Shown: piece by piece, positions 33,384-45,000 of the stretch
Numbering within the stretch: position 1 is the stretch's first letter
How the letters are laid out: each line of letters begins with the position of its first letter
Origin: Lasiosphaeris hirsuta
Taxonomy: Eukaryota; Ascomycota; Sordariomycetes; Sordariales; Lasiosphaeriaceae
Length of the DNA: 64,000 nt
Assembly: GCA_030549175.1 (NCBI GenBank)
Contig: JAUKUA010000005.1
Location: forward strand, 4,712,001-4,776,000
Direction: 5' to 3'
Position numbers and translations under genes: made by a program
The notes under the pieces: model-generated
What the model was told of the DNA's origin: nothing
Database searches by the model: none
Seen by the model: the letters and a program-made list of their open reading frames with translations, nothing else

Positions 33384-34170
33384 GGTGGTGAAAGGATGAG
33401 TCTGCCGGGTTGCCGGTCTGGTTGTTGTTGTATATAGGGTAATGGGTAATATAGGGGCGTCGTTTGGTCATCACGATTCCCGTTTTTCTTGTCATCAGGC
33501 TCCTGGACGGCTTGGGGATGCTGTTCGTCAACCCACCCCTCTGTGAGGGCTAAAATTGCAGTGCCGAAATTTAGAAAAATTGACCAATAGACACGGTTCT
33601 ACTACGGAGAGCGAAAGTCTTGGCGCATCGGCTGAGCTATGAACCTCCATATTTACCCTCCTCCGTGAGAGGTAAAATTGTAGTGCACATATGAACTCCG
33701 CGCACGATCCGGGGCACCGCGCCGGGGGCAGCCCAGAGCATCACCCTGTTCGGAATGGCGGGGGAGGAGGGGGGGGAGGGGGGGCCGCGGCAGCCGTACG
33801 CGTATGGGAATGAGGAGGCCAAGTGCGCCCCGACGTCGTCGTCCGAGTGGGATGATCGCACCGTGGCGGTGGGCAGCGGAGGGCCGGGACACGCGGCGCC
33901 GCTAGTGGAGAGTGGATAATACTGCAAAATTGGTGGGGTTTATACACTAGGTGCTTTGATTGATGCAGGAGACTAGGTGTCTAAGGAGCCAACGACACGA
34001 CCTAGTCGATGCCTGAGGCCACCCTCACCGTAGAGCTTACCTGACACGAGGTACCTAGGCGGGTGCCTTAGGTACTTGTCCGTATTATCGTCTAATACGA
34101 GGCATGAGGAATTGGTTAGGAAACTAAGAAAGGGACTTGAGGAAAATAAGTACTTCCGTACCATCTTCTT
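33384..34170. other. No gene seen; PKS 3' flank
   Basis: A pair of similar direct words (GTGAGGGCTAAAATTGCAGT at about 33542 and GTGAGAGGTAAAATTGTAGT at about 33665) may be part of an old repeat. A G-rich run lies near 33760-33787. No coding signal is seen. Confidence 0.4.
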
Positions 34171-34767
34171 TCACGACCCCTTCCAAGGGCATTCGTTTGC
34201 TGCGGTCAAGCAATACAGAGCAAGCTGACTTGTGCGATGGGCATTAGAAAGTCCCAGTGATTTGTCTGACTGTTGCAATCCTGGGCGAACAGCAAAAAGT
34301 CGCTCTACTCGCTGAGTTTGTCGGGGCCGACCTCTTACAGGAACAGTCCGGAGCTCTCCGATGGTAGAGGGTCCCCTCTCAACGCCTTTGTCGACGAAGT
34401 AGGTGATTTCGTTTCTATGGAAGCGTATTTCGTCGAAATTCAGGCCTTGGTTCTCACTCAGCATTTGGCCAGGCCGGGATAAAGTATTCCGGTTGGGAGA
34501 CGCCATGTTGTAAGGCGGGCAGGATTTAAAGCATTGGGTTCTCTGTGGCTCCATAAATGTGCTGATCTTCAATTTCTTCACATTTTTATTCTTCTTCAGC
34601 TGTTCATTCATATCCTCAAGAGTCAAGTTTTTATCGTGGTTGTCGCCCCTGGGAACTTTCAGCTTGTCCTTTCCGGGAGCAGGCTTTGGAACTGTGGGGT
34701 TGTGGCCCTCCGGGGCGGGAGTCTTATGGGGGGGATGTGGTGCCTACACAGCAACTCGGGAAGGCAT
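34171..34767 (-). pseudogene. Orphan ORF interrupted by one TAG after seven codons
   Basis: Reading from an ATG at 34767, codon 8 is TAG (34744-34746), after which the same frame stays open for 190 codons to 34171. The sequence after the stop is protein-like: Pro/Lys-rich (PKPAPGKDKLKVPRG), then LTLEDMNEQLKKNKNVKKLK, then a mixed, charged tail. Two explanations fit: a CAG-to-TAG nonsense change of RIP type, or the TAG being a 3' splice site of an intron I cannot place. The family is not recognised. Confidence 0.35.
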
Positions 34768-35521
34768 AAATTGCGCAGTAGATAAAGGGGTGATAGCGGT
34801 TTGGAACGCTGAGAATACAAGACACGGCTAAAGTTGCCAGTGACGAAATACAATGGAAAAAAAGAGAAGAAAAAAGGTCCCTTCAGTTGCATTGTTATCG
34901 TGGTTCCAACACCCCGCGCAATTCCTTGGTGTTATTCCCGACCGATACAACACCTTTTCGGGTCGGCTAGTAGTGCTCTGTGACTACTTCGATGCCCCTG
35001 CGTGTAACAAAACCAGGGCGGCAGTATTCCTGGATGTACCTTCTCTTGCCGTTTTCAGGGTTATTGGTCCTGATATGGCCTCCTCCAAATTGCGCCGGCT
35101 CTCGCAGGTGACGACATCCGCAGGTTGTACGACACGACATGAGGATGAATTGACAGCCCAGCGCACACATCTAGTGTTCACACTTCAGCCTCGTGCAGAT
35201 TTAGCTGCACGTGGTACGCAAGACCGCCATGATTCCTCCGCCACTTGATAAATCCCGCATACTGAGTGTTCAGCCAGCTAGATATCAGCCAGCTAGATAG
35301 ATGGTGGGAACCGCAGCCTGAGATTCCCAAAGAAGCTTAAGCAGTAGATGAGGCTTAAGCCGCCGTGGACTAGACCGCCAGGGAAAGCAGCTCAGCCGCG
35401 TGACGAACAGCACAAAAGCCACTGATCAGTCCGCCTGATCTGTATGCGACGTTTCCCTCAATTCTCTATCTTCACCTACACGAAGGACAGGCCGCCCCGC
35501 GCATTGGCGACCCCCTTGGTA
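34768..35521. other. No gene seen
   Basis: Short, low-complexity frames only. The part next to 35522 presumably carries the promoter of the Cys-rich membrane protein. Confidence 0.4.
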
Positions 35522-36687
35522 ATGAACCGAGCCACTCTTCTTCACATATTGACGGTATTGGCGACGGCGCTCTTCTTGGCCCCGGCCGGAGCCATACCGC
35601 ACGAATTATCAATCTCGGACAATCAGACAGCGGTCGCTGGCCCGCATCCCGAGTATGGAGGCACAGATGGGGGTCTGGCTGAGGCCATTGGTCTTCCCCG
35701 GCACTCCGGCTCCGACCTGCGCAAGCGACAAAATTGCGGGGCGACATATTATTGCCCCGACTTTGACGTGTGTTGTAACAGTGTAGGATACTCGTGCTGC
35801 TCCAAGACTGTATGCTGCGCGCCGGGATACGCCTGCCTTAACGGCGCATGCTACGCCGATGTCGTGTAAGATGACCTCTGGTGGCCTACACCACAGCTAC
35901 TTTCAGATGAAAGGATTGCGACGCTAACAAATGTCTCGTCCTTAGATATACCATCTACAGCACAAGTACAAGGTATATTACCGTCACATTCCGGTCGACG
36001 GTGTATACTACGGTAGGATCGACGTACTGGAGCACTTTAACGTCACTCTCTATCACCACGCACACCATCCAAGGAGCCGTCGCGACTTCCACCGTGTGGG
36101 TAACCGTTACTCAAAATGCGAGGCGGCTCGCGCCTGCTCAACCGCGCGAGACAGGCACTGCGAAAATCACCTCAACACACTCAATGAGCAGTAGTGAAGG
36201 GTTACCAACCCCGCTGGCCACAAGAATGGAGATGTCCGGCCCAGCCCGCGACAGCGGCAAGTTAAAACTACGCTGGGCGCTGGAGCATCTGGGGCTGCTA
36301 GACAAGCGAACCTCGACCGCCTATGTCACGATCCTAGTGACGTCGACGTTTTCCACCCTCAATTATGCGACATCGACCGTCTTTTCAGTCGCGACCGGCG
36401 TTACCACGATCACGGAGACGAGCACGAGTGTCGTTGTGCAGGGCGCTGGATCGACGACGACTGTGACGTCGACCACTACCACCCACCTCACTGATGCTCC
36501 CACTGGTGCTGGTAACGGTATCGGTAGCGGTAGCGGTAGCGGCGGCGGGGACAACAATAACGGCCAAAAGGGGCTAAGTACCTCTGACAAGATTGCTCTC
36601 GGGGTGGGCCTTCCGGGTGGGCTTGTGGCAGTTGGTGTTATGATTGGCTGTGTACGCAAGTATCTATTTGGAGGTGGCCATAACTAG
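35522..36687 (+). CDS. Secretory single-pass protein: Cys-rich head, Ser/Thr stalk, C-terminal TM
   Basis: Two exons, 35522-35865 and 35946-36687, phase 2, donor GTAAGA, acceptor CTTAG (361 aa). The start at 35522 (MNRATLLHIL) is preferred over the ATG at 35444 because it begins a clean signal peptide ending near APAGA. A short propeptide-like region follows, with a dibasic site (LRKRQ) directly before a compact cysteine domain with ten cysteines, including two CC pairs (YYCPDFDVCCNS, SCCSKTVCC). Then comes a long Ser/Thr-rich stalk with TSTST-like runs, a Gly/Ser linker, a transmembrane helix (IALGVGLPGGLVAVGVMIGC) and a very short cytosolic tail. The layout resembles fungal cell-wall or surface proteins. 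The cysteine spacing looks like small toxin-like or granulin-like folds, but I assign no family. Confidence 0.8.
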
Positions 36688-37904
36688 ATCGCAAATATGT
36701 AAAGATCTTAATCGAAAAGACTACCAAGAGTCTCCAATCAACCGTACGGTGATATAAACACCTCCCCGCTATCCACATAGTACCGCATCCGAGCCCCCAT
36801 CCGCGCGTCTCCTTCTCGTCCAATTTCCCAAAGATGCCTATTAAGTCGTGCTACCTTACCTATGTTGGGCATAGGGGAAAGCTAAGCTCACACTAAATAT
36901 CATAAACTTTACTCGCTGATCCTAGTTAGGGCGGCTGACGGTGCGTTGCATTGCGTGATACTATTTCTAAGCGACTGTTATTCCGAAAAGGGGGCCTCTA
37001 TGTCAAGACCCAAAAGAAAGGGGTAAAAGAAAACCCGTTTTTCTAGAGGCTCCTAAGATCAACTGAATTTAGAGATCCAAAAACCGAAGGATATATATTG
37101 GGAGGAGGAGAGGGGCGGATGGCATGTCAAAGAAGCCACCCTCTCAAAGGTACCACCCTGTTAAAAAGGACTCCCCCTGTAAGCCTTGAATTAAGACAAC
37201 GCCTCAAGGACCCCAAGTGGAACGTTCGGGGAATCACCAGTAATGTCAACAGCAAGAAGGCAAAGGAGCTCACTTCACTCGCCGGTTTACCCCTTACCTA
37301 GCCCGACAAATCCGCCACTGGCTAGCTTCTCCCAAGGGCCTTGTCATCGTCTCGGCCGACATCAACAACCGCTCAAGCATCATCACGGCCGTCGCCGGCG
37401 CTCCGACCCTTTGTCTTCAGCCTGTCGCCGTTGGCAGATGCGTCGTCGAGTGGTAGTTTTAGGGCCCCGCACGTTGACTACAAGCAGGTCGCCATGGTTT
37501 GGATCAGAGAGAACACGCCCGGCTTGTGGGACAAGAAGACCGAGTTCTGAGCCAGGGTGTATGCCCCGGTCATCATAGACGGGCCATCGCGTTACTGCTG
37601 GGTTTCAATGCCCTAGGGGTGGAGTGGGATCTGTGGTGATGTCGGCACAGGCGAACGCATCAGCCCGGGTTCACATGGCCAATCCGGCCGCCTGCAGGCC
37701 CTCTTTGCTCTTAACGATTCGCTCCCTCAGGGCGAGCGAGGCGGGTGCCAAGGTTGTGCATTATTAGTAAATGGGAGTCGGTCTTTTCGCCGGTTAGTAG
37801 TCGACGTACAGGATCGAGGTGCCACAGCTCATCTTTGCTCGTGTTTGGGGCTAGTGTTTGGGGGTTTGGAAATTGAGGGAATGTTTGGTTATCGAACCCG
37901 GTCA
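36688..37904. other. Degenerate coding remnants, no intact gene
   Basis: Between about 37140 and 37660 several frames contain protein-like pieces (SLELRQRLKDPKWNVRG; VDYKQVAMVWIRENTPGLWD) broken by stops. One is a TGA where Trp would fit (37546-37548), followed by RVYAPVIIDGPSRYCWVSMP in the same frame. This looks like a decayed gene of unknown family. The rest is unassigned. Confidence 0.35.
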
Positions 37905-38275
37905 CTTCGGGCTTTCTGTAGGCCCGCTATGCCAATATCCAATCCCAGCCGTAGCAGCATCAATACTAGACACTTTTCTCCTGAATACGCGCATGCCAAC
38001 TTTTTCCACGTGAATGCGGTTCTTGAGGTGGACCTTGAAGTCGTTGGCTGTGGTTCCCGGATCAGGTAGGGTTAGCATTCCCGCACAGTCCCAGCAGCGG
38101 ATGCGGGGCACAAAACAGAACTCCATGTTGGCAGGGATTTTATCATGAGGCGGCAACGCGACGAATGTTCTCAACACCGTGTTGAAAGCGCAGGTACCTC
38201 ATGACGGCCTCGAGGATCAGATCTGGGTTTTCCATTTGGAGGACCATGAGGGCTAAAATGAGCCAGTCGGGTGCC
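37905..38275 (-). pseudogene. SNF5/SMARCB1-like C-terminal gene fragment
   Basis: On the minus strand, two pieces in different frames resemble the C-terminal part of fungal SNF5 homologues (SWI/SNF chromatin remodelling). The first, from 38275, starts PPAPDWLILALMVLQ and includes LEAVMRY. The second reads FVPRIRCWDCAGML, followed by PGTTANDFKVHLKNR and HVEKVGMRV. The PRIRC-DC-G-L-PGTT-VHL-NR-H-E-V string is what I recall for this family. The frame change and two stops between the pieces, and the absence of the SNF5 repeats, make this a detached dead fragment. A search against the genome's own SNF5 gene would show whether it is a duplicate. Confidence 0.55.
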
Positions 38276-38491
38276 GGCGGCTATTCATTACGAAGACGCA
38301 GTTAGCCCATACTCTTACGCGGGACGCACGCATCGTATGCTAGGACCGTTATGGGGAGATGGGGAGAAATGTCTTGATGTCTTACCGGTTGGTGAGGAGG
38401 CAACCCCCGGTGGCGGCGGAGGTGGGGCTTCCACCCGATTCCTCTCAAGCTCCCGCTCAGCCTTCTCTCGGTCTTCCTCCTTTTTCACTCC

Positions 38492-39514
38492 CTACAGCAT
38501 CTGCTCACTCGTGAACCCTTCCTCTGATCCTAGGGGAGACCCCCCCTCCGGGTCCGAATCCACGCCGTCCCCTTGCTCTTCTTTCGCCGTGTTTCCTTCA
38601 ATGCTCCAAATGATGCTGTCGGCATCGCCGGCTCCATTGATTTCTTCCCCGCCGTCGGCATCGCTCTCCTCGACGTCGTACATAGGTGAAGAGACGGTAA
38701 AGAGAGCCAGCTGCCCCAAGTGATGACCGACGTGGCGTTGATAATCGCTGGCGCTGGATATGTGCTCTTTAATGCACAGGGGACAGGACCGTCGCGCTTT
38801 TCCCGTCTCGGCATCGCTGCTCAGGTTAGCCGGCGCATCGACGTTTTCGCTGGAAAACCTTTGGTCGTGAAAGTCAGACACGTGGAGCCGAAATTCCGTG
38901 GCAGTTGGAAATGCGTTCGGGGCACATCCAAGTGGACATGTCCAGGACCTTCCAGTAATTACTCTAAATCCATGTGCTTGGCCCATCCCCGTCGGCGCGA
39001 GTACAGGTGGTCTGGCATACGGCAGTCGTCGGCGAGACATACATATGGTCTGAGATCTCGAAAGAAGTGTTTTCTCCACGCGTCTAGGTTCTCGACTTGA
39101 ATAATCATATGGCAGAAGGGACACTCGAATAGGGCCTTGGCTGTAACCCTTGGGTATTGGGGGCTCTTTCAACCCGTCCGGACCGAACCGGGATGTCGCA
39201 TAAGAAGTACCAGAAGCGTCGGAAATGGTGTCATCGACGATCAACAAAGGATCCAAGGACGGCACCGAGACATCTTGCGAGTCAGTCAAGTGCTTCGGAA
39301 TGGGTGAGGCTACCGTCGTCGTCCCGTCAGTGAGAGCATCGGTATCGGGACCCAGCCCCTCGGCAGGGCGCTTATGATGCTCTTCCCTGTATTTGAAGTA
39401 CTGCCGGCGCCGAGTCATAGCCTTACCGAGACGCTCGGCTATCTCGTCGTTTGCGTCTGCAAACTTCTCGCGGACATGACAAATGTCCCACGACTCGTGG
39501 TATCCCGCTTCCAC
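38492..39514 (-). pseudogene. C2H2-like zinc-finger protein with a frame-shifted core
   Basis: A 340-codon frame stays open, but its middle is out of register. The N-terminal part (RRRQYFKYREEHH, SATS-type serine stretch, PPIPKG) and the C-terminal part (WTCPLGC, CPLCIKE, RHVGHHLGQLALF) belong to a common family of fungal proteins with degenerate C2H2 fingers. Between about 39130 and 38948 the expected finger sequence (FECPFCHMII, KHFFRDLRPYVC, CRMPDHLYSRRR) appears only in another frame. Three single-base insertions, near 39130, 38960 and 38948, would explain it and sum to one codon, so the outer frame survives. No ATG is seen at the 5' end. The protein is nuclear or cytosolic and of unknown role. 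Confidence 0.6.
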
Positions 39515-39625
39515 TCCGGCGCTTGATCGAAACCGATCATAGGCAGCTGGATCCCGGGAAGGAGCCTCGTGATCTCACGTCAGTTTTGCTCACCGTAACA
39601 CTTTACGTACCTTATTAGATGCGTT

Positions 39626-40135
39626 ATGATGCCTGGCTTTGAGGTCGCTAGTGTTGTTCTCACCCTGCTTCCCTTGGCCATCAAGGCTACGGGGTCCTAT
39701 GCCGAGATCCTCTCCATGCACAAAGTGGCCAAGTACGACCTCGCAAAGTTCGTCCAGGGCCTAGAGACGGAAGAAGCCTGTCTGCGGAATACGTGTGAGC
39801 TTCTCCTAACTGGCGTCGCCCCGCGTGCTGCCGTCGACAAGCTGGTCGAGACGCCTTTTGGGCCCGAATGGGAGCCTTTCAACAAGCAGATGCGCCTACG
39901 GCTCTGGCACACACATGACCAGTTTGTGAAGCAGGTGGCAGACATGCTAGCAGCAACCCAAGAGCTCCACGAGAAGCTTTGTGTGACAACAGATGGCGAG
40001 GTACTCGGATACGGATCGCCTTTCCTTAAAACTGTTCGAGTGTTTGGACGTGGAATCAAACTGTGCGTTTCAAAGCAGAAAAGGAGCCAACCATGTCGAC
40101 AAGCCAAGCTACATTTGACAGCTCTACCCAGATAA
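39626..40135 (+). pseudogene. Truncated DUF7580-like N-terminal domain protein
   Basis: The frame from 39626 begins MMPGFEVASVVLTLLPLAI, the typical start of a large family of fungal proteins of unknown function (many annotated with a C-terminal DUF7580; naming from memory). It continues with LRNTCELLLTGV, GPEWEPFNKQMRLRLW and a helical stretch to VFGRGIKL. After about 40065 the frame runs into an unnatural tail and stops, while a neighbouring frame from 40063 continues with protein-like sequence (TQIIVTSTTAP). This is either a frameshifted remnant or a short truncated gene. It is divergent from the C2H2-like remnant with about 110 bp between them. Confidence 0.45.
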
Positions 40136-40454
40136 TCGTCACCTCAACGACGGCTCCACGGACCATATCCAACCTCTGCCAGGCGGTATTGGGACAGCAC
40201 CAGAGAGCCCTAGCGGAATTCTGCGGATACATCTCTGATGCCGACAGCCGCATGTCTGGACTATACCCGCGGTTGCTTCCGCAGAACCAATGTCCGGACC
40301 GAAGGCTTATTACCCTCCGCCAGGTTCTGGGTGACGGTCAGCAAGAATCTATTGTTGTTATAAACCCTGTATATTTCTTCTCTCATCGCGCCAGCTTCTA
40401 CCAAAGATGGAAACCCCAAAACACTCAATCACAGTACGGCTTGACTTCTCCCGA

Positions 40455-40892
40455 TTACCACCAGCTGCCACAGTCTTCATCGTTGTGCCATGTGCACGAC
40501 TTCTCAAACCGCTCCGAGCACCGGGAGCAGTCCAGCGGATGCTCCGGGCTGGACTTCTTCGGCCCGTTGACCAGCACATGCACCATGAACTCCTTGTTGT
40601 GGATTCCCTGGCCGACGGCGTTGTGGATCATGTCGTCAAGGCCGGACCGCTTCTGGCACTTGGCGCAGGTCATGCGGGCCACGTTCATGATGTTGCCCTT
40701 GATGTGGGCGATGGTGGATTCTGCAGCGGTGGGCGGGGGTGAGTATCATTTTCGTAAGGTGAAAGACCCGCGAGGGTCCAGGTACATACCCTGGACGTCC
40801 AAGAGAGTGGCAATGTGCTGGCGCTCGTCACTGGTCAGGATCCAGCGCACTCCGCCATTCGGCAAGACCTCTTGATCCGCGATGTGGTTCAT
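40455..40892 (-). CDS. Small two-exon protein with CxxC / CxxC cysteine pairs
   Basis: Exon 1 is 40892-40790 and exon 2 is 40720-40455, with a 69-bp GT-AG intron (donor GTATGT, acceptor CTGCAG, phase 1); the product is 122 aa. The ATG chosen (MNHIADQEVL) is the first ATG in the frame; the 24 codons upstream lack one. A TATA-like GCATAAAAGG lies about 100 bp upstream. The N-terminal third is polar; exon 2 contains CAKCQKRSG and CSRCSERF pairs plus a late Cys, which could bind zinc, and ends in a tryptophan pair. No signal peptide is visible, so it is probably intracellular. I do not recognise the family. Clean splicing and the TATA element support a real gene. Confidence 0.65.
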
Positions 40893-40990
40893 GATTGTGA
40901 GTGCTGGCTGATGGGAGTTGATTGAACTAGGTAGTGGTTGTGGTGTTGAAGAGGCGATGGTCAATGTGCAGTCTGGGGGGAAAGTTGGCC

Positions 40991-41000
40991 CCTTTTATGC
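40991..41000 (-). promoter_or_regulatory. TATA-like element of the 40455-40892 gene
   Basis: GCATAAAAGG on the minus strand, about 100 bp upstream of the start codon and followed by a CT/AC-rich leader; it is one of the clearer TATA boxes in the window. Confidence 0.5.
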
Positions 41001-42040
41001 TCGAGCCGGCCTCGACATAAAGCCAACGGTGTGCCTTCACATCCAGCTCCTGTGAAATTCGCAGCCTTTCCAGTCCTGCATCGGTCTATCACTGCTCGAC
41101 ACGTCTAACGATTCATTGCGGGAAGTCAAGGGCCTAGATGTCCGTCATCTTCTGCTGAGGCTGGCTGGATGCGGGTGCTTTACGTGAGAGTTGTTGGGTT
41201 CCTTTGATCTCCCATTGGGTCAATCCAGATATTCTGCGCGCCTGTTGGGGACTCACCATTGCACTTTAGTCGTGTCTGCTATTATCTGCACATAGTGGCT
41301 AGCATGTTAGTCTAACTGTGAATGCTTTGGTGAGCTGTCACAAGGCTGGCTGAACGAAGATGTTGCTCCGTTACTTGATTGTCTGATTGGTGCCGAGACT
41401 TCAGGAGCTAATTCTCCTGGGTCGCAGTGCAGCATTATAGTATCTTCAACCTGCATACATTGATATGCAACAGGTTATTCTAGGCGACTCCTCACTGAGC
41501 ATTCGAGTCTTCGGCGCCGAGACTCTGAACTTCAGCTGAGCCCCGCTTTGCTCTGATCCACCAAGCCGACTGCTCCAGGCTATTCCCTATTTGCTCACGC
41601 TATCCGGATAGCGCCCTCTTGCTCGGCACACCTTATCTCTCCAAGAGCCTTGCGGGACGTGAGAAGCTGAGTGAGACCATAATAGCTATTTGTATTGATG
41701 ATCTGGAAGCATATTGCTTGGTTCGCCTGTAACGACTGAACAAATCCGAACTCGGTGTCCGCGGCAGCTTCCACCCGTGACAGTACGAGTAGAAGCTACT
41801 AGGAAACCTTCTGTCCACGTAAGAGAACACACGTTAAAAGGAAATTTGCCGTCCTGGAACTGAATCCAACTTCCCGCTCAATCAACCAATCTGGCACGCG
41901 CCGCACAAAGACGGTCCAAGGAAATACAGGCTTAGCACCATAACCAGAAACCAATACAACACATCTCGCCCGACAGACATCCCGGCACACTCAAGCTACC
42001 ATTCCCGAGGAGCAGCTCAAGGAGATGCCTTCTCCGCCCC
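41001..42040. other. No gene seen
   Basis: About 1 kb of mixed-composition sequence between the small gene and the 3' end of the copper ATPase. Frames are short and lack domains. Confidence 0.45.
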
Positions 42041-45000
42041 CTAAAACTTCTCCCACTTCAGCAGAAGCGCGAGCAGTATCACGGGCACCACGCTGACCAA
42101 CTCTCCGAGGCCTGCGTATGCCGGCGGGATCCTGACGTTGCGTGACTCGAACGCGCCCGCGGCCAGCAGGATAGCGAAAATATTGTAAATGAAGCTCCAG
42201 TAAAAGTTGACCCAAATGCGGCCCACCGCCTTTCTGCTGACGGCGACCATAGTCAAGATTCCCTTCAAGTGCGGGACTACCAGCACCACATCCGCCACTG
42301 ACTTGGCTACGTCAGCCCCGATGCCCGCGCTACCGCCTTCCGAGTCATGCTGGATTGCGACGCCTATGGTTGCCTCCTTGATGGCGACGGAGTCGTTGGT
42401 GCCATCGCCGCAAAATATGACGACGGGTGGGGATTTCTTGCCTGGCAGGAGGCCGAAGCACCACCGTGGGCCGCGATTACTAGCTCCGAGCTTGAGTCCC
42501 TTGACATGCTCTTGCTTCATGTCCGGCGTGCATTGGGAACGGATGTTGGCGGCTGGGATGCCAACGGCACTCGCAACGGATTGCACGATGCCATCGTCAT
42601 CGCCCGAGAAGATGTAGCATTGGATTCCACGGCCCTGGAGAGCGGCGACGGTTTCCATGGCATCATCACGTATGGTGTCGGCGAGGCCAAAGACGGCAGC
42701 GAGGCTGCCGTCGATGGTGAAGCAGAAGGCAGAGCGGGCTGAGCCGAGTATCGTTTGGATACGAGGATCCTGGCCGAGATGGAGCCAGCGTGAGTTCCCT
42801 GCTTTGAGTTGGAGATTTGTAGGTGTTACCCCGGTCACGCCTTTGCCAGGTAGAGACTTGATCTTGTCCACCTCTAACGGCTCGAACCCCTCGGATCTGA
42901 GGTGTGCGGCAACGGCGGCAGATACAGGGTGTTTGATACTTTCCACCAAACCCAAAAGGAGCGCGGTGGAGACTTTTGGGTCGTGGCCTTCCTCGATGAA
43001 TGTTTTGTTGACGATGGAGAGCTTCCCCTCGGTGAGAGTCCCAGTTTTGTCGAAAACAACATGTGATGCTCGTCGTGCGACCTCGATGCTCTCAGCCGAC
43101 TTGAATACCACACCGTGATCGGCGGCAATACCCGTAGAAACGACAATAACCATAGGAACGGCAAGGCCAATAGCGCAAGGGCACGATACGATGAGGGCTG
43201 CAATGGCGTATGTGATGGCCTGAGTTGCGGCTTCCCTCCCGGATAAGTCATTCACTTTGACTCCAACGGCAAGCCAAATAAAGAATGTGGCCAACGTTAT
43301 ACCGATTATCACAGGGACGAAATAGCTCGCAACTTTATCGGCAAGGTTTTGGATCTCGGCTTTCGATAGATTGGCTTTGTCGACCATTTTGGCGATGGCA
43401 GCGATTGTGTTGTCAGCCGGGAGGCGATTAAGCCGAACTATGAGGGGTCCCGAGCCATTGATTGTGCCCGCAATGACAGGCGATCTAGCTTCCTTCTTGC
43501 ATGGCAGTGACTCGCCCGTGATCATCGACTCATCGACCTCGGATACCCCGTTGATGACGGTACCATCAGTGGGAACGATAGAGTCTGGCGCCACCTTGAA
43601 GCGATCGCCGTACTGGAAAAGCCGAGTGTCAATCTCCTTGTCGCCATCTTCGGCTACCAAAATGGCAGTCTGAGTCTGCAACGACCGTACTGAGATGGAT
43701 GCAACGGCTTTGTGGCGGGCGAATGTGGCGGCAAGTCGGCCAACCATGATCAAGGTAATAAGCAAGGTGCTGGTTTCGAAGAACTGATCCACCGAGAGAG
43801 GCTGATCCGAGAGCAAAAGGGCGAAGGTGATGACAGAGAAGATGTAGGCGGCGCTTGTGCTTACAACAATGAGCAAATCCATATCTATTTGCCGGTTGTA
43901 GAAAAGGGCCTTGAACGCCTTTTGGTAAAACGGGCCCGCGACAACGACTTGGATAATCGTGGCAAGCGCCAAGGATGCAGCCCCGTAGGCGATGTGGTCC
44001 TCAGGAAGAGGGGCCCATGCCATAACAAGAACAGGAACTGTGAGTATGGCGGAGAATACTGTCATCCAGAAGTCTCGTTTGAGATCTTTCTTGCCAGTGG
44101 CAATGGTTGGGTCGACAGGAGGCGGTGCTAGTTCCATAGAGCCCCCCCAGCCCCCTTGGACAAGGTCTCTTGCTCCTAGTTTTTCGGGTTGATAGGAAAC
44201 CCTGACAGTGTTTTTGCTGGTAATAGATACGCGTTTGACACCTTTTGGCCACTGCTCCTTCTCGGCGGCCAAGGCCGAAGGGTTATTGGTGATGAGATCA
44301 ATGCTGTAATCTTCAATCACAATACGCGTGAATGTATGATTGCAAGTTGTGTGCAGACGTGTTAGAACATCCTTCAGAGTCCCAAGACTGGGATCAAGGT
44401 CGAACTCGGCCCGGGCAAGAGTCGTGCTGGTTTGGAGGTTTTTGACCTGAGGAATCGGCCTAAAAGACCTTTTCACTGTATTCTCACATGAAGAGCAGTC
44501 CATGCCGGTGACACTCAAAACAACATGTTCCCAGTCTGCTTCAGAGAATCCTTTCTCAGGGTCGCTGCTCGGGCTCGAATGTGGGGCGTTCTCCGAGAGT
44601 TGTCTCATGTGGCCATGGTCGTGGTCATCGTGGCCATCGTGGTCATCGTGGTCATCGTGCTCATCCTTGTCACAGCAGGAGTCGGCGTACGAGCTGGGAC
44701 TAGCTGAATCGCAATCGCCACAGCACGGGTCCTTTGAGGAATTGATGTTTACCGCGTGTTCAGCATTGTGGCCGTGATGATCGTGCGAAGCGCGTGAACT
44801 GTGTGAATGGTGTGAACCGTGTGAACCATGCGAGGCCTCTGGCTTTTGAGCGCTGCCGCTTCCACAAGATCCCTCCCCGCAGCAATTGACACCCATCTTC
44901 CGAGACAGGATGGACCGGGCAGAGTTTCGCCTTGAGCCGCGCTTTCTATCGATAGAAGAGCGCTCTTTGGGAGCGCAGCAGGATTCCTGGCCGAGGGCAA

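Noticed and set aside
33600..33645. tRNA-like stem with GCTCAG on the minus strand
   Set aside because: A five-base outer stem pairs, but no proper D arm, anticodon arm and T loop can be folded; probably chance or a tRNA-derived scrap.
37890..37935. GGTTCGA box on the minus strand suggesting a tRNA
   Set aside because: The flanking bases do not form a T stem and no acceptor stem is present.
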